The notes: a model not told the origin generated them from the letters alone. A DNA stretch of 64,000 bases from Psychrobacter arcticus 273-4 (GCF_000012305.1 NC_007204.1:2542001-2606000), one strand, 5' to 3'. Positions 24,972 through 34,079 are shown, numbered from the stretch's first letter. Translations and numbers: made by a program.

Positions 24972-25976
24972 ATGTCTACTCCTGCGCTCCCATATCAATA
25001 CTTGCCTCATTTAACAGTAGCACGTGTGAGTACACTTATCGTATTTGGGCTATCGATGAGCGCTTGCAATAGTCTGAAGCCCATATCAACCACTGCACCA
25101 GTAGTGACCCATAAACCCACGGTAGCCTTAGTGTTGGGCGGTGGCGGTGCCAAAGGTTTTGCTCATGTAGGCGTCATTAAGGCGCTAGAAGCAAACGGCA
25201 TTACACCGACGTTGGTCGTTGGCACCAGTGTCGGTAGTTTGGTGGGTAGCTTGTACGCAAGCGGCTATACTGCAAAGCAGCTTGAGCGCCTAGCACTGAC
25301 AACCACTGATAGCGAATTGACAGACTTTACCCTATCCAACCAAGGATTTATCGAAGGTATTAAACTTAAAAACTTTATCAATGCTAAAGTAGCAAAACGT
25401 CCGATAGAAAATTTCCCTATCTCCTTTGCGGCCATTGCCGCTGAAAAAAACACGCTAAAAAAAGCCGTTTTTACCACGGGTGATGCAGGACTTGCCGTGC
25501 AAGCATCTTGCAGTGTGCCAAATATTTTTATTGCGCCGCGTGTCCCTGAAAAAGTCGGCAAAAAATATATCGATGGCGGCGTGGTCAGTTTAGTGCCGGT
25601 TGATAGCGCCCGTGATTTGGGTGCTGATATTATCATCGCCGTTGATGTGACTGCTGCTAACGCTAATACATCCACTATCAACCAAAAACCGACCATTAAT
25701 TCATTAACCAGTTTTTGGGGATTTCTTGAAAACAATGTCGTTTCTAACGTGTCTAGTATCTCTAAACAATCAAGCATCAATCGTGCCCTACTGATGCGCC
25801 ATGAACGTGATCGTGCTGATATTGTGATTATCCCCAATATCGGTCATAACAGCTCACTAGATACCAGCCAACGTAGCACCTTGATTGCTGCTGGCTCGCA
25901 AGCCACTACCGCCCAGATTAACGCCATTAAGCAACTTATTAACGAAAAATCTAAGAGTAAATACGCTACTCTTTGA
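24972..25976 (+). CDS. patatin-like phospholipase, lipoprotein (RssA/NTE family)
   Basis: A 334-residue protein with a lipoprotein signal ending LSMSAC (Cys32), so it is probably anchored in a membrane facing the periplasm. The patatin domain follows: VLGGGGAKGFAHVGVIKALE (oxyanion hole, residues about 54-73), the nucleophile elbow GTSVGS near 83 (GxSxG Ser) and the catalytic DGG near 197. These form the Ser-Asp dyad of bacterial patatins that hydrolyse phospholipids or lysophospholipids. It is monocistronic and converges on the gene at 26252, with a repeat copy between. The actual substrate is unknown. Confidence 0.9.
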   Translation: MSTPALPYQYLPHLTVARVSTLIVFGLSMSACNSLKPISTTAPVVTHKPTVALVLGGGGAKGFAHVGVIKALEANGITPTLVVGTSVGSLVGSLYASGYTAKQLERLALTTTDSELTDFTLSNQGFIEGIKLKNFINAKVAKRPIENFPISFAAIAAEKNTLKKAVFTTGDAGLAVQASCSVPNIFIAPRVPEKVGKKYIDGGVVSLVPVDSARDLGADIIIAVDVTAANANTSTINQKPTINSLTSFWGFLENNVVSNVSSISKQSSINRALLMRHERDRADIVIIPNIGHNSSLDTSQRSTLIAAGSQATTAQINAIKQLINEKSKSKYATL

Positions 25977-25980
25977 TTTA

Positions 25981-26118
25981 TATAGTCGGTGAAAAGTAAT
26001 ATCGATACAACACCTACTGCTGGTGCAAATTTTTCTTGCTTGCTGTGCCTACGCAGACAGAGGCTGCAAAAAATTTACACCAGCAATACGGTAGCGACTG
26101 TAAAGTATTTCAACTATA
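25981..26118 (+). repeat. palindromic intergenic repeat (MITE-like), copy 5
   Basis: A full 138-bp copy beginning 4 bp after the patatin-like gene's stop, between two converging genes. Left flank ...GATTTA and right flank GATAG show that only the TA inside the repeat ends can be the target duplication. Confidence 0.9.
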
Positions 26119-26189
26119 GATAGAAAGTAGCTATAAAAAGTAGCTATAAAAAGCATGCTACTAAATACAGACATTAAAAAATTGGCGAT

Positions 26190-26225
26190 AAAAAAGCACC
26201 ACAGTAATCACTGCGGTGCTCTTTT
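26190..26225 (-). terminator. terminator of the gene at 26252 (bidirectional)
   Basis: AGCACCaCAGT / ACTGcGGTGCT form an 11-bp stem (one mismatch) with a 4-base loop. On the minus strand it is followed by TTTTTT, and on the plus strand by CTTTTGA, so it best serves the minus-strand gene. Confidence 0.75.
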
Positions 26226-26251
26226 GATAAAGCAAATATTAAAGCATGAAC

Positions 26252-26848
26252 CTATTTAACACGTGCACGGTATTTTACGGCGACTGTGTCATTAAGACCA
26301 ACGCCTTCCAAATCCCAGCGTACTGCTTTATAGAATTTTAAAGGAATTTCTTGCAGCTGATTGTCAATTTTTCCGCGTAACGGCATACGAGCAAAAGTAT
26401 TGCCATCCGCACTACCGTAAGGAAAATCAGGAGAGACGGCGCGCAGCAATTCTACTTGTTCAGGGATGCTCATTGTCACTGTCATTTTACGAACACGATC
26501 AGCATTGGTATTGGTAAAATAGCCTTGATACTCTAGGACATTACCTGACTGTAAACGCGTATTTGCATCCACAGGAACCAGCACTTCTTCACCATTGGCA
26601 TCAACACTAATCAATGATGCTGTTATTCTACTGTTGACCGCTTGCGCATTTGACTGGCTGTTTTTATTAAAGTTTGACTGAACAGCTACTGAATTATCAA
26701 CCGCTTGTTCTGGTGTGGGCAACATCGCTGATGCTTGGGTGACAGCCATGACGCCAACGAGCGTACCGGCGACAACATGAAACAAGCGATGTCCGCTCCA
26801 TGCACTGAATGGATTCGCAAAATGGTTACTTTTCTTCATGACATTCAT
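26252..26848 (-). CDS. secreted protein with a DUF11-like beta domain, unknown function
   Basis: A 198-residue protein with a long signal peptide (basic MNVMKKSNHF, hydrophobic VVAGTLVGVMAVTQASA, cleavage after ASA near residue 41), so it is exported. The mature part has a stretch VDANTRLQSGNVLEYQGYFTNTNADRVRKMTVTMSIPEQVEL that resembles the bacterial immunoglobulin-like DUF11 'conserved repeat' domain, which is found in cell-surface proteins. No catalytic motif is visible. A second possible start (ATG 26839) would begin MKKSNHF; ATG 26848 has AGGGA just upstream. It stands alone with its own terminator. Confidence 0.72.
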   Translation of the reverse strand: MNVMKKSNHFANPFSAWSGHRLFHVVAGTLVGVMAVTQASAMLPTPEQAVDNSVAVQSNFNKNSQSNAQAVNSRITASLISVDANGEEVLVPVDANTRLQSGNVLEYQGYFTNTNADRVRKMTVTMSIPEQVELLRAVSPDFPYGSADGNTFARMPLRGKIDNQLQEIPLKFYKAVRWDLEGVGLNDTVAVKYRARVK

Positions 26849-27227
26849 TATCCCTAGTTAATGTATCGGTAAAACAAAGCCGGTAAAACTTAATGATTTT
26901 TAAAAATATAGTACAATAAGCAATTTACCATCATATATGGTCACACTCAGTCATGTTAACTTTTAAACATTATTATTTTTATCGATTATCTGCGTAAGCT
27001 ATCGGTAAAGCAATAGCGCCTAGCATAACAAAAAGCATTTATACGTACATTAACCCTGTGTTGAGGTTGTGTATATCGTTAATCTGCTGTAAAAACTCTT
27101 TGACGCTACTGAAATAAAAGATAGCTCATAACGGCGTTTTTTGCTATGGTAAATCTTTAGTGTCCCTTTAGCGACAGGCATTTTCTGTCACGCCTTTTTT
27201 CTTATTCTAACGACTATTGCTCCCACT
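26849..27227. other. 379-bp divergent spacer upstream of argA
   Basis: AT-rich intergenic DNA between the secreted protein (minus) and argA (plus). A small hairpin (GACAG/CTGTC at about 27173-27188) followed by a T-run (CCTTTTTTC) lies about 25 bp before argA and could attenuate it. No gene is seen. Confidence 0.4.
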
Positions 27228-28550
27228 ATGACTACTAGCGCCATGCCCCAGATTAACCCTGAATACGTCCATTGGTTCCGTAATTCTGCCCCCTATATCA
27301 ATACGCATCGCGGCAAAACGTTCGTGATTATGTTTGGTGGTGAGGCGGTCAATCATCCAAATTTTAGTACACTGATTCATGACTTTGCTTTATTGCATAG
27401 CTTGGGTATCAAGCTGGTATTGGTGCATGGGGCGCGACCACAAATCGAAAAAAACCTCAAAGATGCTGATATTGAATCGCCACTGCATCAAGACATTCGT
27501 GTGACACCTCGTGTCGCGATGCCTTCTATATTACAAGCGGTTGGTGCTATTCGCTTGCAGATTGAAGCACAGCTATCGATGGGGCTTGCAAACTCACCTA
27601 TGTATGGCTCACGTATTGATGCAGTTTCGGGTAATTTTGTGACTGCGCGTCCTTATGGTATCCGTGATGGCGTTGATTACCAGATGACAGGCGAAGTACG
27701 CTCTATCGACGTTGAAGCGATTAAAAATAACTTACTACACGATCATATTGTGATTCTAGGCTCTATGGGCTATTCGGCAACCGGTGAAGTTTTCAACTTG
27801 CTCGCTGAAGATGTCGCCCTTAGTGCAGCCGTAGCGCTTGGTGCAGATAAGCTTATTTTCTTGGGCGAAGAAGTGGGTATTAATCACAATGATCGTTTAT
27901 TACGTGAGATGATTCCAAATGAGGTCGATCGCTTCTTACGTGACCGTGATCTCAATTGTGAGATTAATTACTTTTTAAGCTGTGCCAGTAATGCTTGTCG
28001 CCAAGGCGTTCATCGCACTCATATTATCTCTTATGCTAAAAACGGTGCGCTACTTGAAGAGCTATTCACCCGTGATGGTTCTGGTACCTTGATTAGCCAT
28101 GATCCTTATGAAGAGATTCGCCGCGCTGATATCGATGACGTGGTGGGGCTGATAAAGCTATTATCGCCACTAGAAGAGCAAGGTATATTGGTTAGCCGCT
28201 CACGGGAGCGCTTGGTGCAAGAGATTGATAACTATAGCGTCATTGAGCGTGATGGCATGATTTTAGGTTGTGCTGCGCTTTATCCACTCGATGCAAATTC
28301 AGCAGAGGTTGCCTGCGTCGCGGTACATCCAGAATATCGCAGCGGTAGCCGCGGCGCTGATTTACTGGCATTTTTGGAGCAACAAGCACGCAGCCATGGT
28401 TTACATAAGTTATTTGTATTGACCACTCGTACGGCGCACTGGTTCGTTGAGCAAGGGTTTGCTGAAGTTGAGGCAAGCGCCTTACCTGAAGCACGCCGCG
28501 AGAAGTATAATAACGGTCGTAACTCTAAAGTTTTCCAAAAGAACCTTTAA
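27228..28550 (+). CDS. argA: amino-acid N-acetyltransferase (N-acetylglutamate synthase)
   Basis: ArgA acetylates glutamate with acetyl-CoA, the first step of arginine synthesis. The 440-residue protein has the classical two-domain form. An N-terminal amino-acid-kinase-like domain binds the arginine inhibitor (GKTFVIMFGGEAVNHPNF near residue 24, LVLVHGARPQIE near 65). A C-terminal GNAT acetyltransferase domain follows (VACVAVHPEYRSGSRGADLLAFLEQQA near 363, the acetyl-CoA loop). A strong ribosome-binding site is lacking before ATG 27228. It is followed by a clear terminator, so it is monocistronic. Confidence 0.96.
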   Translation: MTTSAMPQINPEYVHWFRNSAPYINTHRGKTFVIMFGGEAVNHPNFSTLIHDFALLHSLGIKLVLVHGARPQIEKNLKDADIESPLHQDIRVTPRVAMPSILQAVGAIRLQIEAQLSMGLANSPMYGSRIDAVSGNFVTARPYGIRDGVDYQMTGEVRSIDVEAIKNNLLHDHIVILGSMGYSATGEVFNLLAEDVALSAAVALGADKLIFLGEEVGINHNDRLLREMIPNEVDRFLRDRDLNCEINYFLSCASNACRQGVHRTHIISYAKNGALLEELFTRDGSGTLISHDPYEEIRRADIDDVVGLIKLLSPLEEQGILVSRSRERLVQEIDNYSVIERDGMILGCAALYPLDANSAEVACVAVHPEYRSGSRGADLLAFLEQQARSHGLHKLFVLTTRTAHWFVEQGFAEVEASALPEARREKYNNGRNSKVFQKNL

Positions 28551-28595
28551 CTAATGGCTAATTAACTTCGAAAGCTTAAAGGCTAATTCTTTAGC

Positions 28596-28630
28596 AAAAG
28601 AAGCCCTCTTAAATTAAGAGGGCTTCTTTA
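28596..28630 (+). terminator. terminator after argA
   Basis: A long perfect hairpin, AAAGAAGCCCTCTTAA paired with TTAAGAGGGCTTCTTT around a one-base centre, lies between argA and the converging FKBP gene. A and T tracts flank both sides, so it works in both directions. Confidence 0.85.
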
Positions 28631-28675
28631 TGACTTCTGCTATATCAATGCTAAATAAGCATTATTTACTTCTAA

Positions 28676-29407
28676 TTATTTTACTTTTAATAGTTCAACG
28701 GTAAAGATAAGCGTGCTGTTAGGCTCGATACCTGCGTTACCCGCTTCGCCATAAGCGATATCAGATGGGATATAAAACTCGTATTTACCACCCTCTTTCA
28801 TCAACTGTAGACCTTCAGTCCAGCCAGCAATCACTTGATTAAGTGGGAATTCAACTGGCTCACCGCGCTCATATGAGCTGTCGAATACGGTACCGTCAAT
28901 CAATTTACCTTCATAGTTTACTTCAACCACATCCGTAGCTTTTGGTGATTTACCAGTACCTGCGGTCACTACTTTATATTGTAGGCCAGAAGCAGTGGTT
29001 TTCACGCCGGCTTTTTTGCCATTCTCTACTAAGAATGCTGAGCCCTTGGTTTTGTTTGCACCCGCTTTAGATTCCATATCTTTCACAAACTTCGCTTCCT
29101 GTTCTTTTTGATAGGTCGTTAACACTTCTTGCATTTGCTCTTCTGTCAATGCCGCTTTTTTACCTTCATAGCCATCACGGAAGCCTTTTTCAAAAGTATC
29201 AAGGTTCAGATCCCCAACCGCTTCTTTATTCCCTTCTGCCATCATATAGCCCAAGCTATAACCTACTTTTTCCTTGGCAGGGCTTTGTTCAGTAACTGAA
29301 ACACTTTTGGCAGCAGTTTCTTTATTACCGTTGTTTGCGCTACAGCCTGTAATTAATAACATAGCGCTAGCCAGGGCACTGATGCTTAGGGTAGTGATTT
29401 TTTTCAT
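28676..29407 (-). CDS. FKBP-type peptidyl-prolyl isomerase lipoprotein (FkpA/Mip-like)
   Basis: A 243-residue periplasmic folding helper that speeds cis-trans isomerisation at proline. It has a lipoprotein signal with LLITGC (Cys22). The N-terminal dimerisation part (KVGYSLGYMMAEGNK ... FEKGFRDGYEGKKAALTEEQMQEVL) is helical. The FKBP domain from about residue 130 has ASGLQYKVVTAGTG, VEVNYEGKLIDGTVFDSSYERGEPVEFPLNQVIAGWTEGLQLMKEGGKYEFYIPSDIAYG... typical of FkpA and Mip. It is divergent from the MscS-like gene. Confidence 0.93.
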   Translation of the reverse strand: MKKITTLSISALASAMLLITGCSANNGNKETAAKSVSVTEQSPAKEKVGYSLGYMMAEGNKEAVGDLNLDTFEKGFRDGYEGKKAALTEEQMQEVLTTYQKEQEAKFVKDMESKAGANKTKGSAFLVENGKKAGVKTTASGLQYKVVTAGTGKSPKATDVVEVNYEGKLIDGTVFDSSYERGEPVEFPLNQVIAGWTEGLQLMKEGGKYEFYIPSDIAYGEAGNAGIEPNSTLIFTVELLKVK

Positions 29408-29835
29408 AAAATGCTCTCAAATTTTAATAATAGTGGCGAGATGTCACATTCTTCTATAATAGCAAATCTTAGATTTTCCTGCTATGACTCACTTGAAATT
29501 ATCGGTCAAATGTACAGTCTATGTTAATATTTACCACAAAAATAACAACTTATCACACAACTATAGTAAGACGTTAAGCTTTCTATCTTTAAATCCATGA
29601 TTACATAAGTTAAGCTAAATTGATTAAGGAAAGAAATAACAAAAGGTAATTTTTTTTAACAATGACTACTGTTTGTTAAGTACTGATTTCTTATAAAAGC
29701 ACTAAAATGAAGTTTTCAAATAATTTTTAATTAAAAATATCAATAAATAGGTGTGTGTTTACCTCAAATAAAACGCTTGAATCAAAGTGGTTTTATTATC
29801 GTATAGCAGACACACGATCATTAGAGGAGAACAGG
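29408..29835. other. 428-bp AT-rich divergent spacer
   Basis: Intergenic region between the FKBP lipoprotein (minus) and the MscS-like gene (plus). It is very AT-rich with long A/T runs. A reading frame is open for 81 bp upstream of ATG 29836 but starts at a GTG without a ribosome-binding site. No gene or clear operator is seen. Confidence 0.4.
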
Positions 29836-31584
29836 ATGAATCCAATGTTTACATCATTCAACGGTTATCTGGGTGGCCCTATTGGCTCCATCATCGGTGC
29901 TATTCTTATTTTTATCATTGGTTGGCTTATCGCCTTGGGCATTGCTGCGCTAGTACGCGGCGTGCTGTCTAAGATCAATCTCAACCAACATATGAACTCT
30001 TCAACTGGTAAAAGCTATGACTTAGAAGGCATTATTTCTAAGATTGTTTTTTGGTTTATTTTCATTATTGCCATTTCTGGCGCATTAAGTCAGTTAAACC
30101 TAAACTCTATTTCAGCGCCATTTGCTAATATGGTCAACCAAGTATTAACCTTTATCCCTAATCTTATCGCTGCAATCGCAGTTGGTGTCATCGGTTGGGT
30201 TATTGCAACGGTTGCACGTACTGCCATCAATGCTGCGCTTTCAAAAACCTCAATGGATGAGCGTTTGAGTGCAAAAGCTGGTGTCAAACCAATGAGCAGC
30301 ACGATTGCTGATATGGTTTATTGGTTCATTCTGTTAGTAGTATTGACCATGGTACTTGGTCAATTACAGCTTGACGGTTTATTTGCCCCATTGACCAATA
30401 TGGTTGATAAAATCTTCAGCTTTATCCCTAATATTCTGATTGCTGCTGTGGTATTCGTGGTGGGTTACATCATCGCTAAAGTGGTACGTGGCATCGTAAC
30501 CAATCTTGTTTCTACTTTTGATGTACAAAATCTTGCAACCAAAGCTGGTTTAAGCGAACAAAACAGTTTGCCAAACATTGCAGGTTCTTTAGCGTTTTTA
30601 GTAGTGATTATTCCAACGATTATTGCCGCTTTAAATGCACTAAAAGTTGATGTAATCGCTCGTCCTGCAACCAACATGTTAAATAAAATCATGGAAGCCT
30701 TGCCAAATATCTTTATGGCAATTGCGATCTTGGTTGTGACTTTCTATGTTGTACGTATGGTTGCGAACATCATCAAAGGCTTACTTGAAAATACACAAAT
30801 CAATCAGTTACCTGCCAAAGTTGGTCTACAACAGACCATGGGTAATAAAAAGGTTTCTGACTTAGTTGGCTATGCCATTGTATTTTTTGCCATGTTATTT
30901 GCCTCTATCGCCGCTGCTGACTTATTAGGTTTTGAGCCTATCTCAGCAATCATTGCAATGTTTATTGCTTTTGGTGCCAATATCATCCTAGGCGCAATCA
31001 TCCTATTTATTGGTTTCTGGCTTGCAAACATTATCGCTGGTGTCGTTGAGCGCTCTGAACAAGGTTCACAATTTCTAGCAAATATCGTACGCGTTTTGAT
31101 CATGGGCTTAGTCCTTGCCATGGGTCTAAAAGCGATGGGTATTGCGGATTCTATTGTTAACCTAGCATTTGGCTTAACCTTAGGTGCCGTTGCTGTGGCA
31201 TTTGCTCTATCGTTTGGTCTAGGTGGTCAAGAAGCAGCAGCACGTTTCTTACGCAAAATGCAGGACAAAATGGACAGAGAACGTGAAGAAGCAAAAGCAA
31301 AATCTGCTTTGACGCCAAGTTCATCGACTCAAGATAAGGTTGCTGCTTCAGTACATGACAATACGCCAAGTGCAGCTACCACAACGGTCGCGCCACGTAC
31401 TTCTACTACGCCTATCGTCAGCACAGAGACTGATACCTTTGGTAGCAGCACAACCCAAGTAGATAATAATACCATCACGCCCAATAACTTACGCTCGACC
31501 AGTGATGTAAATTCTTCTACGGTAGATATCAATCATATTGCCACTGACGATAGTGATATCGATGGTCCTAATAATCTAAACTAA
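29836..31584 (+). CDS. mechanosensitive-channel-like protein with repeated TM-helix modules
   Basis: A 582-residue inner-membrane protein with four to five repeats of one pattern: a membrane pair followed by 'P-x-x-NM-x-x-(V/I)-x-x-x-(I/L)PN(I/L)', as in MVNQVLTFIPNLIAAIAVG, MVDKIFSFIPNILIAAVVF and MLNKIMEALPNIFMAIAIL. This is the conserved TM-helix repeat seen in some MscS-related channels. The last membrane segment ends with FALSFGLGGQEAAARFLRKM, which matches the glycine-rich pore helix of MscS. A Ser/Thr/Asp-rich tail of about 100 residues follows. ATG 29836 is preceded by AGAGGAGA. A role in osmotic protection is inferred from the family. Confidence 0.85.
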   Translation: MNPMFTSFNGYLGGPIGSIIGAILIFIIGWLIALGIAALVRGVLSKINLNQHMNSSTGKSYDLEGIISKIVFWFIFIIAISGALSQLNLNSISAPFANMVNQVLTFIPNLIAAIAVGVIGWVIATVARTAINAALSKTSMDERLSAKAGVKPMSSTIADMVYWFILLVVLTMVLGQLQLDGLFAPLTNMVDKIFSFIPNILIAAVVFVVGYIIAKVVRGIVTNLVSTFDVQNLATKAGLSEQNSLPNIAGSLAFLVVIIPTIIAALNALKVDVIARPATNMLNKIMEALPNIFMAIAILVVTFYVVRMVANIIKGLLENTQINQLPAKVGLQQTMGNKKVSDLVGYAIVFFAMLFASIAAADLLGFEPISAIIAMFIAFGANIILGAIILFIGFWLANIIAGVVERSEQGSQFLANIVRVLIMGLVLAMGLKAMGIADSIVNLAFGLTLGAVAVAFALSFGLGGQEAAARFLRKMQDKMDREREEAKAKSALTPSSSTQDKVAASVHDNTPSAATTTVAPRTSTTPIVSTETDTFGSSTTQVDNNTITPNNLRSTSDVNSSTVDINHIATDDSDIDGPNNLN

Positions 31585-31608
31585 TCTATCGTTATTAATT
31601 TATTCTAT

Positions 31609-31636
31609 AAAAAAGACAGCTTAGGCTGTCTTTTTT
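31609..31636 (+). terminator. terminator after the MscS-like gene
   Basis: AAAAAAGACAGC, TTAG loop, GCTGTCTTTTTT: a perfect 12-bp stem with T-run, 25 bp past the stop. Confidence 0.9.
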
Positions 31637-32266
31637 ATGGCTCATGATAAATAATTTTAGTTAGGCTTATTAGGGCGAGATGGAATCGAGATATTTAAGC
31701 GTACCTGTAATAGATGAGTCTTGCACCATATATTTACAGCATTAAAAGCTGCTCTATATAGTGTCCCAATATCAGCTGATGACATGTCATCGGACAAATA
31801 TATCACCAACTCTACTAGGTTAAATTGACCCAATGGTAGCTGGTACTAAGAATATTGCGCTTGATAGTCCCTCTCAATCACTGGTATATCCGGCAATATT
31901 ATCTTTAAGATATCTGCTTGCGAATAACAGGCGCTTTCATTCATAAGACAGCTTCCATCAAACATTACTGTCGTTGAATTACTGGGCACAGTCACCACAT
32001 TTTTGTCTGAAAAAATAGACTGTTGTAAGCGGCGCAATTGGTATACAGCGGATAAATGCAACTGCTGCTGCAAGACTATTTAATAAAAAACAAACTACAT
32101 AATAGCAATTATACACGGTCGCTTTCAGTACAGTGACTTGTTATGATGATATAAAAGCGGCATTACTCGCGTATTGAGGAATGAATTAATGCGCATGCTA
32201 CCTTACAATATAATTAGCCCATTTATTTATCAAATAACTCTCTGATGATAACAAGGACTGCCCATC
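31637..32266. other. 630-bp region without a confident gene
   Basis: On the minus strand a 75-codon frame (32073-31846) is open but starts only at TTG without a ribosome-binding site and matches nothing I recognise; it may be a decayed gene fragment. The rest shows no frame, hairpin or repeat of note. TTACAATATAATTAG near 32200 could hold the -10 of the SDR gene downstream. Confidence 0.4.
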
Positions 32267-33064
32267 ATGAAACGCTTTAAAGAAAAAACAGTCGTCGTAA
32301 CAGGTGCCGACTCACATATCGGTCGTGCAACCGCTATTCGTTTTGCGAATGAAGGTGCCAACGTTATACTAGTTGGACGCTCTGCTGACATATTAAACCA
32401 AATCACTGAAAGGTTCCCACAAGACCATACATGGATTCATACCGAAAACTTTTTAACCATTGCTTGTGACATTGGTGTCGAGAGCCAAGTACAAGAGATG
32501 ATAAAAAGAGTCATCGATAAATTTGAAAAAATTGATATATTGGTGAATAACGCAGCACAAACGACGCAAGGTGACAATGGTGGAGTATCTACTGAACAGG
32601 AGCATCTAGCCATTGATGACTATTTAAGCGAAACCTTATATGTCTGTCAGACGGCTATGCCGCACTTAATACAGAGTAAAGGTAATATCATTAACGTCCC
32701 TTCATTTGCAGCTTGCAGTAGCGATCAGAGTGCAGCAACTAGTGCAGCAACTTATGATGCTGCACTCTCAGGTATCACTGATTTAACTCGTACATTGGCT
32801 TCAGAGCACAGTGCAGATGGAGTGCGCGTCAATGCAGTCACTCCAAGCGTCACTCAGAGCGATGTATCAGATGCCATTCAAAATACTGATATAACAGATA
32901 TTCAAGCAAATATAGATGAATTGCCAGATAATAGTCCATTAGGACGCTGTGCCACGCCAAGTGATATTGCTGCAGTGATTACTTTTTTAGCGAGCGATGA
33001 TGCTTCTATGATTACCGGTACTAATTTGCCCGTTGATGGCGGTGTAAGCACTGCTAACCGTTAG
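32267..33064 (+). CDS. short-chain dehydrogenase/reductase family protein with degenerate active site
   Basis: A 265-residue SDR with a Rossmann fold: TGADSHIGRATA near residue 13 (normally TGxxxGIG, here His for the first Gly of GIG), ACDIG, NNAAQT near 95 and the C-terminal PVDGGVST of the classical family. The catalytic tetrad looks damaged. Where family members read YxxxK the protein has TYDAALSGI, so Lys is replaced by Leu, and the Ser region reads NVPSFAACSS. It may bind NAD(P) without normal catalysis, or act on an unusual substrate. It is monocistronic with its own terminator. Confidence 0.85.
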   Translation: MKRFKEKTVVVTGADSHIGRATAIRFANEGANVILVGRSADILNQITERFPQDHTWIHTENFLTIACDIGVESQVQEMIKRVIDKFEKIDILVNNAAQTTQGDNGGVSTEQEHLAIDDYLSETLYVCQTAMPHLIQSKGNIINVPSFAACSSDQSAATSAATYDAALSGITDLTRTLASEHSADGVRVNAVTPSVTQSDVSDAIQNTDITDIQANIDELPDNSPLGRCATPSDIAAVITFLASDDASMITGTNLPVDGGVSTANR

Positions 33065-33145
33065 CCATCTTTATAACCCGTTTAATTGTAAGCAATTTCA
33101 TAAAGCCCTTATGGGTAACGGCTCAAAATTAATGAGCGTAAACAA

Positions 33146-33178
33146 AAAATTCCTGATATTGATATCAGGGATTTTTTT
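33146..33178 (+). terminator. terminator after the SDR gene
   Basis: CCTGATAT, TG, ATATCAGG stem flanked by AAAAATT and GATTTTTTT; a clear intrinsic terminator about 80 bp after the stop. Confidence 0.75.
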
Positions 33179-33196
33179 ATAAATATTATCAGCTAC

Positions 33197-33334
33197 TATA
33201 GTTGAAATACTTTAAAGTCGCTACCGTATTGCTGGTGTAAATTTTTTGCAGCCTCTGTCTGCGTAGGCACAGCAAGCAAGAAAAATTTACACCAGTAGTA
33301 GGTGTTGTATCGATCTTACTTTTCACCGACTATA
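33197..33334 (-). repeat. palindromic intergenic repeat (MITE-like), copy 6
   Basis: A full 138-bp copy in reverse orientation between the converging SDR and PlsC-type genes, 10 bp from the latter's stop. Its inner arm reads AAATTTACACC rather than AAATTTGCACC, making the hairpin even more symmetrical than in other copies. Confidence 0.9.
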
Positions 33335-33344
33335 TATTAAAAAA

Positions 33345-34079
33345 CTAATCAGCTGATTTATTAACATCCTGTAGTGGCTGCGATAAACGCTCAGGATGTC
33401 TTGGGATCACACCTTGATACTGCGCATATATTTTTGGTAAGTCGGCTTCGATATCTCCGGTAGGATGAACCAAAGGCATAAAGCGTATCTCTTTAGTATT
33501 GTAATCCATCGCAACCGGCAAGATGGGTACACCAGCACCCACTGCTAAATAATAAAAGCCTGACTTCCAATCTTTGGTGTATTGACGCGTACCTTCTGGC
33601 GACAACCCTAAAAACAATGGCTCACCTGTTTTAAATTTATCAATACTCGCTTGTAGTACGGAGCCTTTATTACGGCGATCAATAGGAACCATACCTATCC
33701 AATGCAACAATTGTGCAAGTACCGGTACTTTAAATAACGTATGCTTGCCCATAATACTGATTTTCAAATCGAGCGCAAACAAACTAGGTATCGCATATAC
33801 ACCATCGACATTCGATGTATGCGGAAGCGCTAACACTACTGCCTGTGAGATATCTGGAATTTCACCAACCGTACGCCAGCCTGTCGCTTTCAAGAACGCT
33901 GAAGCGATAATGGGCGCAAACTTATTACCCCTTCTAGGAACCAAATTACCCAGCTGTTTTTTACTAAGCGCTGGTAATATCTTAGATCGTGCAGACTTAG
34001 AGCCTGCAGCGTTAGAGCGATTAAACAATTTTGATGTCATGACGGCACCATATAGTAAAAGATACCCGTATAATACCAT
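33345..34079 (-). CDS. PlsC-type lysophospholipid acyltransferase
   Basis: A 244-residue acyltransferase of the 1-acylglycerol-3-phosphate O-acyltransferase superfamily, which adds fatty acids to lysophospholipids at the inner membrane. The catalytic HX4D motif is HTSNVD near residue 91. It is followed by the glycerol-phosphate-binding stretch SPEGTR near residue 170 and a conserved PILPVAMDY. Two ATG codons, 34079 and 34040 (MTSKLFNRS), are possible and neither has a strong ribosome-binding site; the shorter form is 231 residues. The long basic N-terminus lacks a clear membrane helix in the short form. It is downstream of parE on the same strand but separated by a weak terminator. Confidence 0.87.
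   Translation of the reverse strand: MVLYGYLLLYGAVMTSKLFNRSNAAGSKSARSKILPALSKKQLGNLVPRRGNKFAPIIASAFLKATGWRTVGEIPDISQAVVLALPHTSNVDGVYAIPSLFALDLKISIMGKHTLFKVPVLAQLLHWIGMVPIDRRNKGSVLQASIDKFKTGEPLFLGLSPEGTRQYTKDWKSGFYYLAVGAGVPILPVAMDYNTKEIRFMPLVHPTGDIEADLPKIYAQYQGVIPRHPERLSQPLQDVNKSAD

Noticed and set aside
31846-32073. 75-codon minus-strand frame in the gap before the SDR gene
   Set aside because: It begins only at TTG, has no ribosome-binding site, has unusual composition and matches no family I recognise. Reported only as part of the intergenic description.
691-33334. Reading the 138-bp repeats as a CRISPR array or as REP elements
   Set aside because: They are 2-12 kb apart, in both orientations, longer than REP units and have transposon-like ends; a MITE fits better.
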